Source: Hydrogenophaga taeniospiralis CCUG 15921 | GTDB taxonomy: Bacteria > Pseudomonadota > Gammaproteobacteria > Burkholderiales > Burkholderiaceae_C | DNA: 64,000 bases | Direction of reading: 5' to 3' | Assembly: GCF_001592305.1 (NCBI RefSeq) | Contig: NZ_BCWR01000006.1 | Location: 310,001 to 374,000 of the forward strand | In this document: piece after piece, positions 40,509 to 49,239 of the stretch | Numbering within the stretch: position 1 is the stretch's first letter | Layout: each line of letters begins with the position of its first letter | Program-made: the position numbers and the translations under genes | The notes under the pieces: model-generated | What the model was told of the DNA's origin: nothing | The model's input: the letters and a program-made list of their open reading frames with translations, nothing else | Databases searched by the model: none

Positions 40509-40732
40509 TATCTCTCTATCTTCTTTAATTCAAATTAGTAGCAGTAGTAGAAGGGCCCGTTTTCTGTGGACAAGGCGCTTTTCCCGTAGCGCGACAAGCA
40601 CTTGGCGACCGTACAAGCGTGTGCAAACCGCCCCGCTGCCCAAATCCCGAAACGGGGACAACCCGGCCTTGGGTGCCTCATCTGTGGATAACGAAAGGCT
40701 TGTTAAAAAGTTAATCACAGGGTTGTGATCAA
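40509..40732 (+). other. Replication-origin-like module, copy 1 (DnaA-trio plus DnaA boxes)
   Basis: In order: AT-rich stretch 40509-40535; DnaA-trio array TAGTAGCAGTAGTAG (40536-40550); a GC-rich spacer; DnaA box TGTGGACAA (40565-40573); an intermediate block whose bases 40607-40661 are identical to copy 2; consensus DnaA box TGTGGATAA (40683-40691); then weaker boxes TTAATCACA (40711) and TGTGATCAA (40724). This is the order of a bacterial basal unwinding system. No protein gene lies in 40496-41446. The sequence 40733-41095 between the copies holds only a 10-bp direct repeat (GTTTGGACCA twice, 40915-40934). Confidence 0.7.
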
Positions 40733-41095
40733 GCTCCGGGCGAAGGCCTGGCCAAGCGGGCCCGACACCAGCTCCCAAGCACCCAGCCGCTGCTTTCTGC
40801 CGCCAGCACACGGCCGAACCTCTTGGGCCACGGTCAGGACGGCTGGCAGGTCCAAAGAAGGCCCCCACCCCCACGGAGCACCCGGAAAGACCACCTGGGG
40901 GCTTCCAGCCGCTGGTTTGGACCAGTTTGGACCATGGAAACAGGTCCCGAAACCCGTTCCCAACCCTTGACCAGGCCCGAAACATCTACAACCCCTGGAA
41001 AACCGCCTCACCCGTTGACCGCCAGGCCATGAGTCGGTCGGGCCGGCATCCCGGGTGCCCCAACGAGGGAGAGTCCGGTTTCCGCGGCTGTTCTC

Positions 41096-41319
41096 TTATC
41101 TCTTATTTCCAATTATTCAAATTAGTAGCAGTAGTAGAAGGCCCTGTTTTCTGTGGACAAGGCAGGTTTTTCCTAGCGCGACAAAGACTTGATGACCGTA
41201 CAAGCGTGTGCAAACCGCCCCGCTGCCCAAATCCCGAAACGGGGACAAGTGTCGGTTTTCCACTGTTTCTGTGGATAACACATGGTTTGTTAGAAAAATA
41301 TCCACAGGGTTGTTGTTAA
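41096..41319 (+). other. Replication-origin-like module, copy 2
   Basis: It repeats copy 1 collinearly with an offset of exactly 587 bp at every landmark: trio array 41123-41137, TGTGGACAA 41152-41160, identical block 41194-41248, TGTGGATAA 41270-41278. A better inverted box ATATCCACA (41298-41306) replaces the weak one of copy 1, and its AT-rich tract (from about 41090) is longer. The flanks diverge, so it is an old or selected duplication rather than a recent one. Confidence 0.7.
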
Positions 41320-41376
41320 CCTTGAGCTGGGCAAGACTTCAAACGCCCGCTACGCATCAAGCGGTGCGACTCAGGG

Positions 41377-41446
41377 CACCGCCGGGCCGACTCTGCCGGA
41401 CGGCCAGTGCCGCCCCCTTTGGGGGTCGCGCGCAGCGCGGCGGGGG
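41377..41446 (-). repeat. Stop-proximal GC-rich palindromic repeat, diverged copy 8
   Basis: It begins at the base after the TAG stop of the UbiA-like gene (41447-41449) and contains CCCCCGCCGCGCTGCGCGCGACCC, a CCCCC/GGGGG stem and a CCGGCAGAGTCGGCCCGG-like end. The order is the same as elsewhere, with more substitutions. Confidence 0.6.
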
Positions 41447-42391
41447 CTATCTCAAACTCAGCTGGGCGAAACCCCAGGTCATGCCCAGGCCGTGCAGCAG
41501 CGTGGCCGCCACGGTGAGGGCGAGTGCCGGTTTCAGCCGCTGGGGTTGCCGGGCATGCCACAGCAACCAGACCAGCGCCGCCAGCGACAAGGGCAGCGAC
41601 ACCAGGCCCCAGAGCGCCTGGGTGGGCGGGATCAACAGCCAGACACTGGCCACCAGCCACAGGTGGGCGCCCACCACCAGACCCCCGTAGAGGGCGCTGG
41701 CGCCCACCGGCCCGAGCCGCACCACCAGGGTGCGTTTGCCCACCCGGGCATCGGCCGCCGCGTCGGGTATGCCGTTGATCACCAGCAGCGCGGCCACCAT
41801 CAGCGCGAACCCCGCAGCCACGCTGGCCGGGATCACGAAGAACTGGCGCCGCTGCACATAGTCGGCGCCGATCACCACCAGGAACCAGGTCAGCGCCACC
41901 GTGAGCTCACCCAGCCCACGCGACATGAGCTTGAGCGGTGGTGCGGAGTAGGCCCAGGCCAGCAACAGACCGGCCATGCCCAGCAGCAGCACACCGCCTC
42001 CGGTCTTCACCGCCAGCAGCAGGCCGGCCGGCACCAGAAACAGCAGCAGGGACTTGGCCAGATCGGCCGTTTCACGTTCGCTCACCACGCCGCTCTGGAT
42101 CAGCCGCGAGCCGCCGGTGAAGGGAAAGATGCCCTGGGTGTTGGCCGCGTCCGCGCCGTTGCGCGCGTCGTGCAGGTCGTTGAGCACGTTGCCAGCGGCG
42201 TGGGCCAGCACCGCCAGCGCGGTGGCCCCCAGCGCCAGCGGCACGTCAAACCCGCAACCGCAGGCCGCTGCCGTGGCCGTGCCCAGGGCACAGGCCACCA
42301 CCGTGAGCAGCAGAAAGGCCGGGCGCGTCATGCGCACCAGCAGGCCCAGGCGCGCCAGCCGGGTCGGGGGTGGGTTGGGGGCATTTCTCAT
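41447..42391 (-). CDS. UbiA-superfamily prenyltransferase
   Basis: The 314-residue integral membrane protein has the first Asp-rich motif NVLNDLHDARNGAD (about 65-78) and the second GIPDAAADARVGKRTL (about 195-210), with roughly eight hydrophobic helices between and after. These bind Mg-prenyl-diphosphate. The shape GGSRLIQSG after the first motif is MenA-like (1,4-dihydroxynaphthoate prenyltransferase). No other men gene is visible, so another aromatic acceptor is possible. The start at 42391 sits before RLARLGLLVRMTRPAF, the usual start of helix 1. Confidence 0.8.
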   Translation of the reverse strand: MRNAPNPPPTRLARLGLLVRMTRPAFLLLTVVACALGTATAAACGCGFDVPLALGATALAVLAHAAGNVLNDLHDARNGADAANTQGIFPFTGGSRLIQSGVVSERETADLAKSLLLFLVPAGLLLAVKTGGGVLLLGMAGLLLAWAYSAPPLKLMSRGLGELTVALTWFLVVIGADYVQRRQFFVIPASVAAGFALMVAALLVINGIPDAAADARVGKRTLVVRLGPVGASALYGGLVVGAHLWLVASVWLLIPPTQALWGLVSLPLSLAALVWLLWHARQPQRLKPALALTVAATLLHGLGMTWGFAQLSLR

Positions 42392-42595
42392 ACAGGGGCC
42401 AGTATGCACCGGCGTCCCCGGTTCGGGGCCGGTCCGATGGCCCGGGCGGCTGGGCCGTGTGGCGTGAAAACACGTGTGCTGACAGCTCTCACAGGAGGTC
42501 ACGCGCCCCTCTTGGGGGCCTGGGGGGTGGCTGGTAAACTGCCCGCTTTATAGGGCCTGGCAGCGGCTGGCCCCGATCGGCCCCCGTACTGCCCC

Positions 42596-43360
42596 ATGTC
42601 CACCACCCTCAGCGCCAGCGCGCCCTCCACCTTCGAGATCAAGAGCGCCAACCTGCCACTGGTGGCCCTGCTGCTCAAATCCGCCGATCTCACCCGCCTG
42701 AGTGCGGAGTTCGCCCAGCGTTTTGGCGACGTGCCCGATTTCTTCGACCACGATCCTCTGGTGGTCGATCTGTTTCCCCTGCAGGTGTTCGAGCCCGGCG
42801 CCGCGCTGGATGTGGGGGCCCTGTGCGCGCTGTTGCGCCAGTACCGCCTGAACCCGCTGGCCGTGCGCGGCGGCAACGACGAACAAATGGCCCTGGCCCT
42901 GGCCGCCGGCCTCACGCCCGCGCCCGAGGCCACCGTGCAGCGCCCGGCGCCGGCCGCACCCATCACCGCGGCGGCACCCCTGCCCGAACCGGTTGCCCAG
43001 CCACAGCCAGCGCCCGGTGCCCTGGTCATCGACAAACCCCTGCGCTCGGGCCAGCAGGTCTACGCGCGTGGCCGCGACCTGGTGGTCATGGCCATGGTCA
43101 ACCCCGGTGCCGAGGTGATCGCCGACGGTCACATCCACGTGTACGCGCCGCTGCGCGGCAAGGCCATCGCCGGCGCGCGCGGCAACGTCGACGCCCGCAT
43201 CTTTGCCCTGTCCATGGCGCCCGAGCTGATCTCCATCGCCGGCATCTACCGCACCAGCGAAGTGGCCCTGCCCGAGGCCATCCAGGGCAAGCCGGCCCAG
43301 GTGCGCCTGGTGCCCGGCCCCGATGGTGACAAGCTCGTGATCGACCCACTGTCCGTCTGA
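42596..43360 (+). CDS. minC: Septum-site inhibitor MinC
   Basis: The 254-residue protein has an N-terminal MinC_N domain (about 8-105, FEIKSANLPLVALLLKSADL) that inhibits FtsZ. An Ala/Pro linker leads to the beta-helical C-terminal domain (about 145-254; LRSGQQVYARGRDLVVMAMVNPGAEVIADGHIHVYAPLRG) that binds MinD. This domain pair blocks division at cell poles. It is the first gene of minCDE, spaced 124 bp from minD. Confidence 0.95.
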   Translation: MSTTLSASAPSTFEIKSANLPLVALLLKSADLTRLSAEFAQRFGDVPDFFDHDPLVVDLFPLQVFEPGAALDVGALCALLRQYRLNPLAVRGGNDEQMALALAAGLTPAPEATVQRPAPAAPITAAAPLPEPVAQPQPAPGALVIDKPLRSGQQVYARGRDLVVMAMVNPGAEVIADGHIHVYAPLRGKAIAGARGNVDARIFALSMAPELISIAGIYRTSEVALPEAIQGKPAQVRLVPGPDGDKLVIDPLSV

Positions 43361-43484
43361 GCGTCGGAAAGGTCTTTCGTCCATGCCCGCCCCGCACGCC
43401 CGAAACACACCGCCGTTCTGATACCGGCACCCACCCGCTCCTGTTGCCTTCCGTCTCCACCCCGATCCTGAAAGACCCCTCACC

Positions 43485-44300
43485 ATGACCAAAATCGTTG
43501 TCGTCACCTCCGGCAAAGGCGGGGTTGGCAAGACCACCACCAGCGCCAGCTTTTCCACCGGCCTGGCCCTGCGCGGCCACAAGACCGCCGTGATCGATTT
43601 CGACGTCGGCCTGCGCAACCTGGACCTGATCATGGGCTGCGAGCGCCGCGTGGTGTACGACCTGATCAACGTGATCCAGGGCGAGGCCAACCTGAACCAG
43701 GCGCTGATCAAGGACAAGCAGTGCGACAACCTGTACGTGCTGGCCGCCAGCCAGACCCGCGACAAGGACGCGCTGAGCCAGGAAGGCGTGCACAAGGTGC
43801 TGACCGATCTGGCCGCCATGGGCTTTGAATACATCGTCTGCGACTCGCCCGCCGGCATCGAGACCGGGGCCCTGATGGCCATGCACTACGCCGACGAAGC
43901 GCTCATCGTGACCAACCCCGAGGTCTCCAGCGTGCGCGATTCCGACCGCATCCTGGGCATGCTGGGCAGCAAGACGCAGCGCGCCATTGAAGGCAAGGAT
44001 CCCGTCAAGGAACACCTGCTGATCACGCGCTACAACCCCGGGCGCGTGGCCGACGGCCAGATGCTCAGCCTGGAAGACATCCAGGACATCCTGCGCATCC
44101 AGCTCATCGGCGTCATTCCCGAGAGCGAAAACGTGCTCACCGCGTCCAACCAGGGCACGCCCGCGATCCACCTCAAGGGCACCGACGTGGCCGAGGCCTA
44201 TAGCGACGTGATCGACCGCTTCCTGGGCGCCGAAAAACCCCTGCGCTTCATCGAGGCCGAGAAGGCTGGCTTCTTCAAGCGCGTGTTCGGAAGGAAGTGA
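43485..44300 (+). CDS. minD: Septum-site ATPase MinD
   Basis: The 271-residue ParA-type ATPase carries the deviant Walker [11 protein letters not shown] (residues 9-18), Walker A' [11 protein letters not shown], and DSPAGIE as Walker B region. The C-terminal amphipathic membrane-targeting helix [13 protein letters not shown] ends the chain. MinD recruits MinC and oscillates under MinE control. It overlaps no neighbour but minE starts 3 bp after its stop. Confidence 0.97.
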   Translation: MTKIVVVTSGKGGVGKTTTSASFSTGLALRGHKTAVIDFDVGLRNLDLIMGCERRVVYDLINVIQGEANLNQALIKDKQCDNLYVLAASQTRDKDALSQEGVHKVLTDLAAMGFEYIVCDSPAGIETGALMAMHYADEALIVTNPEVSSVRDSDRILGMLGSKTQRAIEGKDPVKEHLLITRYNPGRVADGQMLSLEDIQDILRIQLIGVIPESENVLTASNQGTPAIHLKGTDVAEAYSDVIDRFLGAEKPLRFIEAEKAGFFKRVFGRK

Positions 44301-44302
44301 GC

Positions 44303-44563
44303 ATGTCCTTCCTGTCCTTCTTTCTGGGCGAGAAAAAGAAGACCGCCAGCGTCGCCAAGGAGCGGCTGCAGATCATCCTGGCGCACGAGCGCAGCGGGCG
44401 CAATGCCTCCGAGCCCGACTACCTGCCCGCCTTGCAGCGCGAGTTGGTGGCCGTGATCGGCAAATACATCAAGATCAATCCGGACGACATCAAGGTCATG
44501 CTGGAGCGCCAGGACAACCTGGACGTGCTCGAAGTCAAGATCGAACTGCCCGACCGCAAGTAA
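44303..44563 (+). CDS. minE: MinD/MinC topological regulator MinE
   Basis: The 86-residue protein has an N-terminal membrane helix [21 protein letters not shown], the anti-MinCD region [11 protein letters not shown] (about 22-32), and the topological domain [17 protein letters not shown]. The ATG at 44303 is used rather than a GTG two codons earlier because AAGGA lies nine bases upstream of it. It ends the min operon and converges with the ribokinase-like gene. Confidence 0.95.
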   Translation: MSFLSFFLGEKKKTASVAKERLQIILAHERSGRNASEPDYLPALQRELVAVIGKYIKINPDDIKVMLERQDNLDVLEVKIELPDRK

Positions 44564-44585
44564 AGCCGTCGCCGGACAGCGGTGT

Positions 44586-45503
44586 TCAAGAAGGTGCTTC
44601 CTGGAGCACCGCCGCGGTGTCGGCCAGCGAGGGCATGCCCGCGATGGCGCCGCTGGCGCGCACCGACAGCGCCGCGGCCGCGTTGGCCCAGCGCAGGGCC
44701 AGCTCCAGCGGTTCACCGCGCGCGAGCGCGGCCGCAAGCGCCCCGTTGAAGGTGTCTCCGGCGCCGATCGTGTCCTTCACCGTCATCGAATGGCCGGGCA
44801 CGGTGTGCACCGGCTGGCCCTTTCGGTAGAGCGCCGCGCCCTGCGCACCCAGAGTCACCAGCACCGCGGCCACGCCCTGGGCCAGCAGGGCCTGGGCCGC
44901 GCGCCCACGGTCCCCCTCGATGCCGCTGAGGGTGGCGAGTTCGGTTTCATTGGGTGTGAGCAGGTCCACCAGCGCCGCCAGCTCGGCCGGCAGAGCACGC
45001 GCCGGCGCGGGGTTGAGCACCGTGGTGACCCCAGCGGCCCGCGCCAGGCGGAAGGCTTCCAGCGTGGCCGCCAGCGGCACCTCGAACGAGGCCACCAGCA
45101 CCCGGCTGGCCGCGATGGTGGCCGCCGCGCCCTGGATCTGCCGGGCATCCAGGCCCGCGTTGGCCCCGGGGCTGACCACGATGCTGTTGTCGCCATTGGG
45201 GTAGACCAGGATCTGCGCCACGCCGCTGCTCTCGCCGGCCACCTGCCGCACGTGGGTGGTGTGAATGCCCTCGTGCCGCCACAGCTGCATGGCCATGTCG
45301 CCGAAGGCGTCCTGCCCGATGCGGGCCACGATGTGCACCTGCGCCCCCTGGCGGGCCGCGGCCACCGCGGCGTTGCTGCCTTTGCCGCCGGGGCCGATGG
45401 AAAAGCCGTGGCCCATCAGGGTTTCGCCGCGCGCGGGCGGGCGCCCGGCGTGGGAGGTCAGGTCGGCGTTCCAGCTGGCGATGAGCACGACCCGGCCGCT
45501 CAT
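44586..45503 (-). CDS. Ribokinase-type PfkB sugar kinase
   Basis: The 305-residue PfkB-family kinase has the N-terminal GPGGKGSNAAVAAARQG (about 38-54) and the C-terminal DTIGAGDTFNGALAAALA (about 245-262) with the catalytic Asp in GAGD. The sequence fits ribokinase, but in a TRAP/DapA-like operon a related sugar or sugar-acid substrate is as likely. It is the last gene of the cluster, overlapping the TRAP large permease by 4 bp. Confidence 0.85.
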   Translation of the reverse strand: MSGRVVLIASWNADLTSHAGRPPARGETLMGHGFSIGPGGKGSNAAVAAARQGAQVHIVARIGQDAFGDMAMQLWRHEGIHTTHVRQVAGESSGVAQILVYPNGDNSIVVSPGANAGLDARQIQGAAATIAASRVLVASFEVPLAATLEAFRLARAAGVTTVLNPAPARALPAELAALVDLLTPNETELATLSGIEGDRGRAAQALLAQGVAAVLVTLGAQGAALYRKGQPVHTVPGHSMTVKDTIGAGDTFNGALAAALARGEPLELALRWANAAAALSVRASGAIAGMPSLADTAAVLQEAPS

Positions 45504-46798
45504 GGCAGTCCATACCCCATGGATTGCGGCAACCACAGCACGATCTGCGGAAACAGCGTCAGCAGCAGCACCAGGCCCAGCAGCATGATCAGGAAGGGCC
45601 AGCCTTCGCGCAGCATGTCCTTGATGGGAATCTGCGTCAGCGCGTTGGTGACGAACAGCAGCATGCCAAAGGGCGGCGTGATCAGGCCGACCATCATGTT
45701 GACCACGATCAGCACCCCGAAGTGCACCAGGTCCACGCCCACGGCCTTGACCGCCGGCAGCAGCATGGGCACGAACACCAGCAGCATGACGGCGGTGTCG
45801 AGGAAACAACCCAGGACCAGGAACACCAGGTTCACCACCAGCAGGAAGGCCACCTGGCTGAGCGACTGCTCGGCCACCCACTGCGCCAGCGCCTGCGGCA
45901 CGCCTTCGGCGGTGAAGGCGTAGTTCAGCATGAAGGCGCCCGCGATGATCAGCGTGATCACGGCGCTGGAGCGGGTGGACTCCAGCATCACCCCCCACAG
46001 GCTGCGCCAGCTCAGGGCGCGGTACACCAGTCCGGCGAGCACCAGCGCGTGCAGCGCGGCCACCGCCGCGGCTTCGGTGGGGGTGAAGGCGCCGCTGTAG
46101 ATGCCGCCCAGCAGCACCACCGGCAGCGACAGCGGTAGCGCACCGCGCCACAGCACCGAAGGCCAGTCCTTCAGCGGCACGGGTTCGTCGCGCGGCATGT
46201 GGCGGCGGGTGGCGATGATGTGCACCGTGATCATCAGCACCACGGCCATCAGCAGGCCCGGGAGCAGACCCCCCAGGAACAACGCTCCGACCGAGGTGCC
46301 CGAAACCAGGGCGTAGATCACCAGCGGGATGGAGGGCGGAATGATGGGGCCGATGGTGGCGCTGGCCACCACCACGGCGCCGGCGAAACCGGGCGCGTAC
46401 TCGGGCTTCTTGAGCATCTGCCGGATGGTCACCAGGCCGGGGCCGGCCGCGTCGGCGATGGCGCTGCCGCTCATGCCCGAGAACACCACGCTGACCAGGA
46501 TGTCCACCTGGGCCAGGCCGCCGCGCATGCGCCCGACCAGGATGCGGCAGAAATCGAAGATGCGCTCGCTCACCGTGCCCGCGTTCATGAGGTTGGCCGC
46601 CAGGATGAACAGCGGCACCGCCAGCAGCACGTAGCTGTTGTACATGCCGTTGAGCACCTGTTCGGCCGCCAGGCCCATGTCCTGCTTCGTGGCGGCCAGG
46701 TAGGCCACGCCACTGAGCAGCATGGTGAAGCCGATCGGGGCGCGCAGCACCAGGCCCAGGGCCAGCACCAGCAGCAGGGTCCAGAGTCCGAGGGTCAT
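45500..46798 (-). CDS. dctM: TRAP transporter large permease (DctM/SiaM type)
   Basis: The 432-residue protein has about 12 hydrophobic segments. Family sequences include FSGMSGSAIADAAGPG (near 95), ATIGPIIPPSIPLVIYA (near 150) and GLITPPFGMLLFVTNA near the C-terminus. It forms the Na+-driven transport channel with the DctQ-like subunit encoded just upstream, 4-bp overlap. The substrate is set by the binding protein. Confidence 0.93.
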   Translation of the reverse strand: MTLGLWTLLLVLALGLVLRAPIGFTMLLSGVAYLAATKQDMGLAAEQVLNGMYNSYVLLAVPLFILAANLMNAGTVSERIFDFCRILVGRMRGGLAQVDILVSVVFSGMSGSAIADAAGPGLVTIRQMLKKPEYAPGFAGAVVVASATIGPIIPPSIPLVIYALVSGTSVGALFLGGLLPGLLMAVVLMITVHIIATRRHMPRDEPVPLKDWPSVLWRGALPLSLPVVLLGGIYSGAFTPTEAAAVAALHALVLAGLVYRALSWRSLWGVMLESTRSSAVITLIIAGAFMLNYAFTAEGVPQALAQWVAEQSLSQVAFLLVVNLVFLVLGCFLDTAVMLLVFVPMLLPAVKAVGVDLVHFGVLIVVNMMVGLITPPFGMLLFVTNALTQIPIKDMLREGWPFLIMLLGLVLLLTLFPQIVLWLPQSMGYGLP

Positions 46799-47262
46799 GC
46801 GTCGTCTCCATCGCCGCGCAGGGCCCGCCAGGCGATCCAGCCGTAGCGCACCACCACCGCCGCCAGCATCAGCACGAAGGGCAGGAACACCCACATGAAG
46901 GACAGGCCCAGCACGGGCGTGCCTTCGCGGTCCATGAACCGGATGTAGTCCCAGCTGCCGGGAATGGCCACGGCGGCCAGCACCGCCAGCATCGTGCTGC
47001 CCAGCACCCGCATGGCACGGCGCTGGCGCGGCCCCACGCTGTTGTAGGCCAGGTCGAACATCACGTGTTCGCGGGCCTTGACCATGAAGGCGCTGGCCCA
47101 CAGGATCACCCACACGTAGAGGATCACCGCCAGCTCGTCCGTCCAGGGCAGGGGGCGGTTGAAGCCGAAGCGCGCCGTGATCTGCACCAGGAACACACCG
47201 AACAGCGCGGCAAAGAGGGTGGCCCCGACGACATCGGCGGCGCGTTGCAGCCAGCGTCGCAT
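46795..47262 (-). CDS. dctQ: TRAP transporter small permease (DctQ type)
   Basis: The 155-residue protein with four hydrophobic helices shows the DctQ signature WTDELAVILYVWVILWASAFMVKAREH near residues 39-65. It stabilises the large permease. It overlaps the DctM gene by 4 bp and follows the binding protein by 6 bp. Confidence 0.9.
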   Translation of the reverse strand: MRRWLQRAADVVGATLFAALFGVFLVQITARFGFNRPLPWTDELAVILYVWVILWASAFMVKAREHVMFDLAYNSVGPRQRRAMRVLGSTMLAVLAAVAIPGSWDYIRFMDREGTPVLGLSFMWVFLPFVLMLAAVVVRYGWIAWRALRGDGDDA

Positions 47263-47268
47263 GCGCGC

Positions 47269-48276
47269 TTACTGGGTGGCGTTGATGCGGTCGAGCAGAC
47301 CGGCCGGCCAGGTCTTGGCCAGGTCGGACTTCAGGTAGGTCTGCTGCACGTGGCTGCGGAAGGCGGCCAGGTCGGGGGTGACGACCTGCAGGCCCTGCTG
47401 CTTGAAGAAGTCGACGATCTGCGCCTCTTCCTTCAGGCGGTTCTCATTGTTGAAGGCCGCCGCCGCGGCCGCCGCGTCGCGCACCTTCTGCTTCTGCGCG
47501 GCGCTCAGCGCGTTCCAGGTCTTGTTGGACAGCGACAGGAAGATGCCGTCCACCAGGTGGCTGGTGAGCACCAGCTGTTTGGTCACCTCGTAGAACTTGG
47601 CCGCGCGCACCGTGGGCAGCGGGTTGTCCTGGCCATCGATGGTGCCGGTCTTCAGGCCCAGGTAGACCTCGCCGAAGGCCAGCGGCGTGGCGGTGGCGCC
47701 CAGCGCCTCGCCCAGGAACAGCCACTCCTTGCTGCCGGGCATGCGCAGTTTCACGCCCTTGAGGTCGGCCGGCGTCTTCACCGCGCGCGGCTCGCGCAGG
47801 TTGAGCTGGCGCGTGCCCAGGTAGATGGTGGAGAGCACGGTCACGTCCATCTTGTCGGACACCAGCTTGAACAGCTCGTTGCCGATGGGGCCGTTGAACA
47901 CCTTCTGCTGGTGCGCCGGATCGCGGATGACATAGCCCGCGGTGAAGACGGAGAACTCGGGCACCAGCTTGGCGATGTCGAAGGCCGAGATGGTGGCCAG
48001 TTCCAGGTTGCCGCGCGCCATGGCGGCCGGCTCCGCGCCCTGTTTGAACAGCGAGGCGTTGAGGTTGATCTGCACGTCGAATTCACCGGGCGCGCTCTTG
48101 TCCAGCGATTCCTTGAACACGGTCCACATCCTGGCGTGCCAGTCGTCGGCCACGGCGGGGGTGGAAATGCGCATCGGGACCCGGGTCTGGGCCTGTGCGC
48201 TCAGCACGGTGCCGCCCAGCAGCACGGCGCTGGCGGTGGCGGCCAGCAGGCCGCGGCGCAAGATGGATGGGGTCAT
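47269..48276 (-). CDS. dctP: TRAP transporter solute-binding protein (DctP type)
   Basis: The 335-residue periplasmic protein has a signal peptide (about 1-29, ending AQAQT) and the DctP fold: KESLDKSAPGEFDVQINLN, LKGVKLRMPGSKEW with the conserved Arg that pairs with a carboxylate ligand, and LTSHLVDGIFLSL. The Arg predicts an organic-acid ligand, in line with the sugar-acid-type genes around it. Exact ligand is unknown. Confidence 0.92.
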   Translation of the reverse strand: MTPSILRRGLLAATASAVLLGGTVLSAQAQTRVPMRISTPAVADDWHARMWTVFKESLDKSAPGEFDVQINLNASLFKQGAEPAAMARGNLELATISAFDIAKLVPEFSVFTAGYVIRDPAHQQKVFNGPIGNELFKLVSDKMDVTVLSTIYLGTRQLNLREPRAVKTPADLKGVKLRMPGSKEWLFLGEALGATATPLAFGEVYLGLKTGTIDGQDNPLPTVRAAKFYEVTKQLVLTSHLVDGIFLSLSNKTWNALSAAQKQKVRDAAAAAAAFNNENRLKEEAQIVDFFKQQGLQVVTPDLAAFRSHVQQTYLKSDLAKTWPAGLLDRINATQ

Positions 48277-48315
48277 GGGTGTCTCCTCGGGGTGCGGGTG
48301 GAAGGAAAAGGGGGC

Positions 48316-49239
48316 TCAGTCGCGGCTCGCATCCAGGCCGAAGGCCTGCAGGCGCTGGCGCAGTTCGGCCTGTTCGGTGGCCGACAGGGCCACCAGCGGC
48401 GGGCGCACCCGCAGCCAGCCGGCGTGGCCCTCGCGTTCGGCCATCACGCCCTTGAGCGCGGGCATGAGCGAAAAACCATCGAAAACGGTGAGCAAGGCCT
48501 TGACCCGCGCGAGGTCGCGCCCGGCGTCGGGCCCGTCGGGCTGTGTCACCAGCCGGTGCACCAGGCGCGGTGCAAAGTTGGCCAGCCCGCTGATCGCGCC
48601 GGTGCTGCCCAGGCGGCCCAGCGCCGGCAGGTCCGGCTCGAACCCGACGTAGACCGTGATCGGGGGCATGAAGGCCTGGGCCAGGCCCACCGAATGCACC
48701 TGGTCGCAGCCGCTGTCCTTGATGCCGGCGATGGTGTCCGGGTACTGCGCCAGCAGGCTGCGGATGACGCCGTGCGAGAGGCCCACGCCGGCCACCTGGG
48801 GGATGTGGTACAGGTACAGCCGCAGGCGCGGGTCGGCCACGCGGTCGATCAGCCAGCGGTAGGCGTCGACGATGCCCTGGTCGCTCACGCCCTTGAAGAA
48901 AAAGGGCGGCAGCACCAGGCAGCCGTGCACCCCCAGCCCCACCGCGTGTTTCGTCAGCGCCACCGTGTCGGTGACGGCCGCACAGCTGGTGGAGACCATC
49001 AACCGCTGCGCCGGCACGCCGCGCGCCACCAGCGCTTCGACGGCGGCCATGCGTTCGGCCACCGAAAACGACGGGCCCTCGCCGGTGGTGCCGAAGGCGG
49101 TCACACCTCCGCAGCCCGCGTCCAGCAGCGCCAGGGCGTGGCGGGCAAAGGCGTCGTGGTCGATGTCCAGCGACGCGGTCAGTGGGGTCAGCATCGCGGG
49201 CCAGATGCCGCGAAAGGCGAGGGTGTGGGCAGGTGTCAT
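48316..49239 (-). CDS. DapA/NanA-family lyase
   Basis: The 307-residue TIM-barrel enzyme has GTTGEGPSFSVAERM (about 50-64), catalytic Tyr in LYLYHIPQ and Schiff-base Lys in AGIKDSG. The family includes dihydrodipicolinate synthase, N-acetylneuraminate lyase and 2-keto-3-deoxy acid aldolases. In a TRAP/kinase/GntR cluster a sugar-acid aldolase is more likely than lysine synthesis. It overlaps the regulator by 4 bp. Confidence 0.87.
   Translation of the reverse strand: MTPAHTLAFRGIWPAMLTPLTASLDIDHDAFARHALALLDAGCGGVTAFGTTGEGPSFSVAERMAAVEALVARGVPAQRLMVSTSCAAVTDTVALTKHAVGLGVHGCLVLPPFFFKGVSDQGIVDAYRWLIDRVADPRLRLYLYHIPQVAGVGLSHGVIRSLLAQYPDTIAGIKDSGCDQVHSVGLAQAFMPPITVYVGFEPDLPALGRLGSTGAISGLANFAPRLVHRLVTQPDGPDAGRDLARVKALLTVFDGFSLMPALKGVMAEREGHAGWLRVRPPLVALSATEQAELRQRLQAFGLDASRD

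Noticed and set aside
40509-41319. The two repeats as ends of a transposon
   Set aside because: No transposase frame between them, direct rather than inverted, and content is DnaA-type.
40509-44563. Strand bias of genes as proof of an origin at 40.5 kb
   Set aside because: Gene orientation is mixed on both sides, so it neither supports nor refutes an origin within this window.
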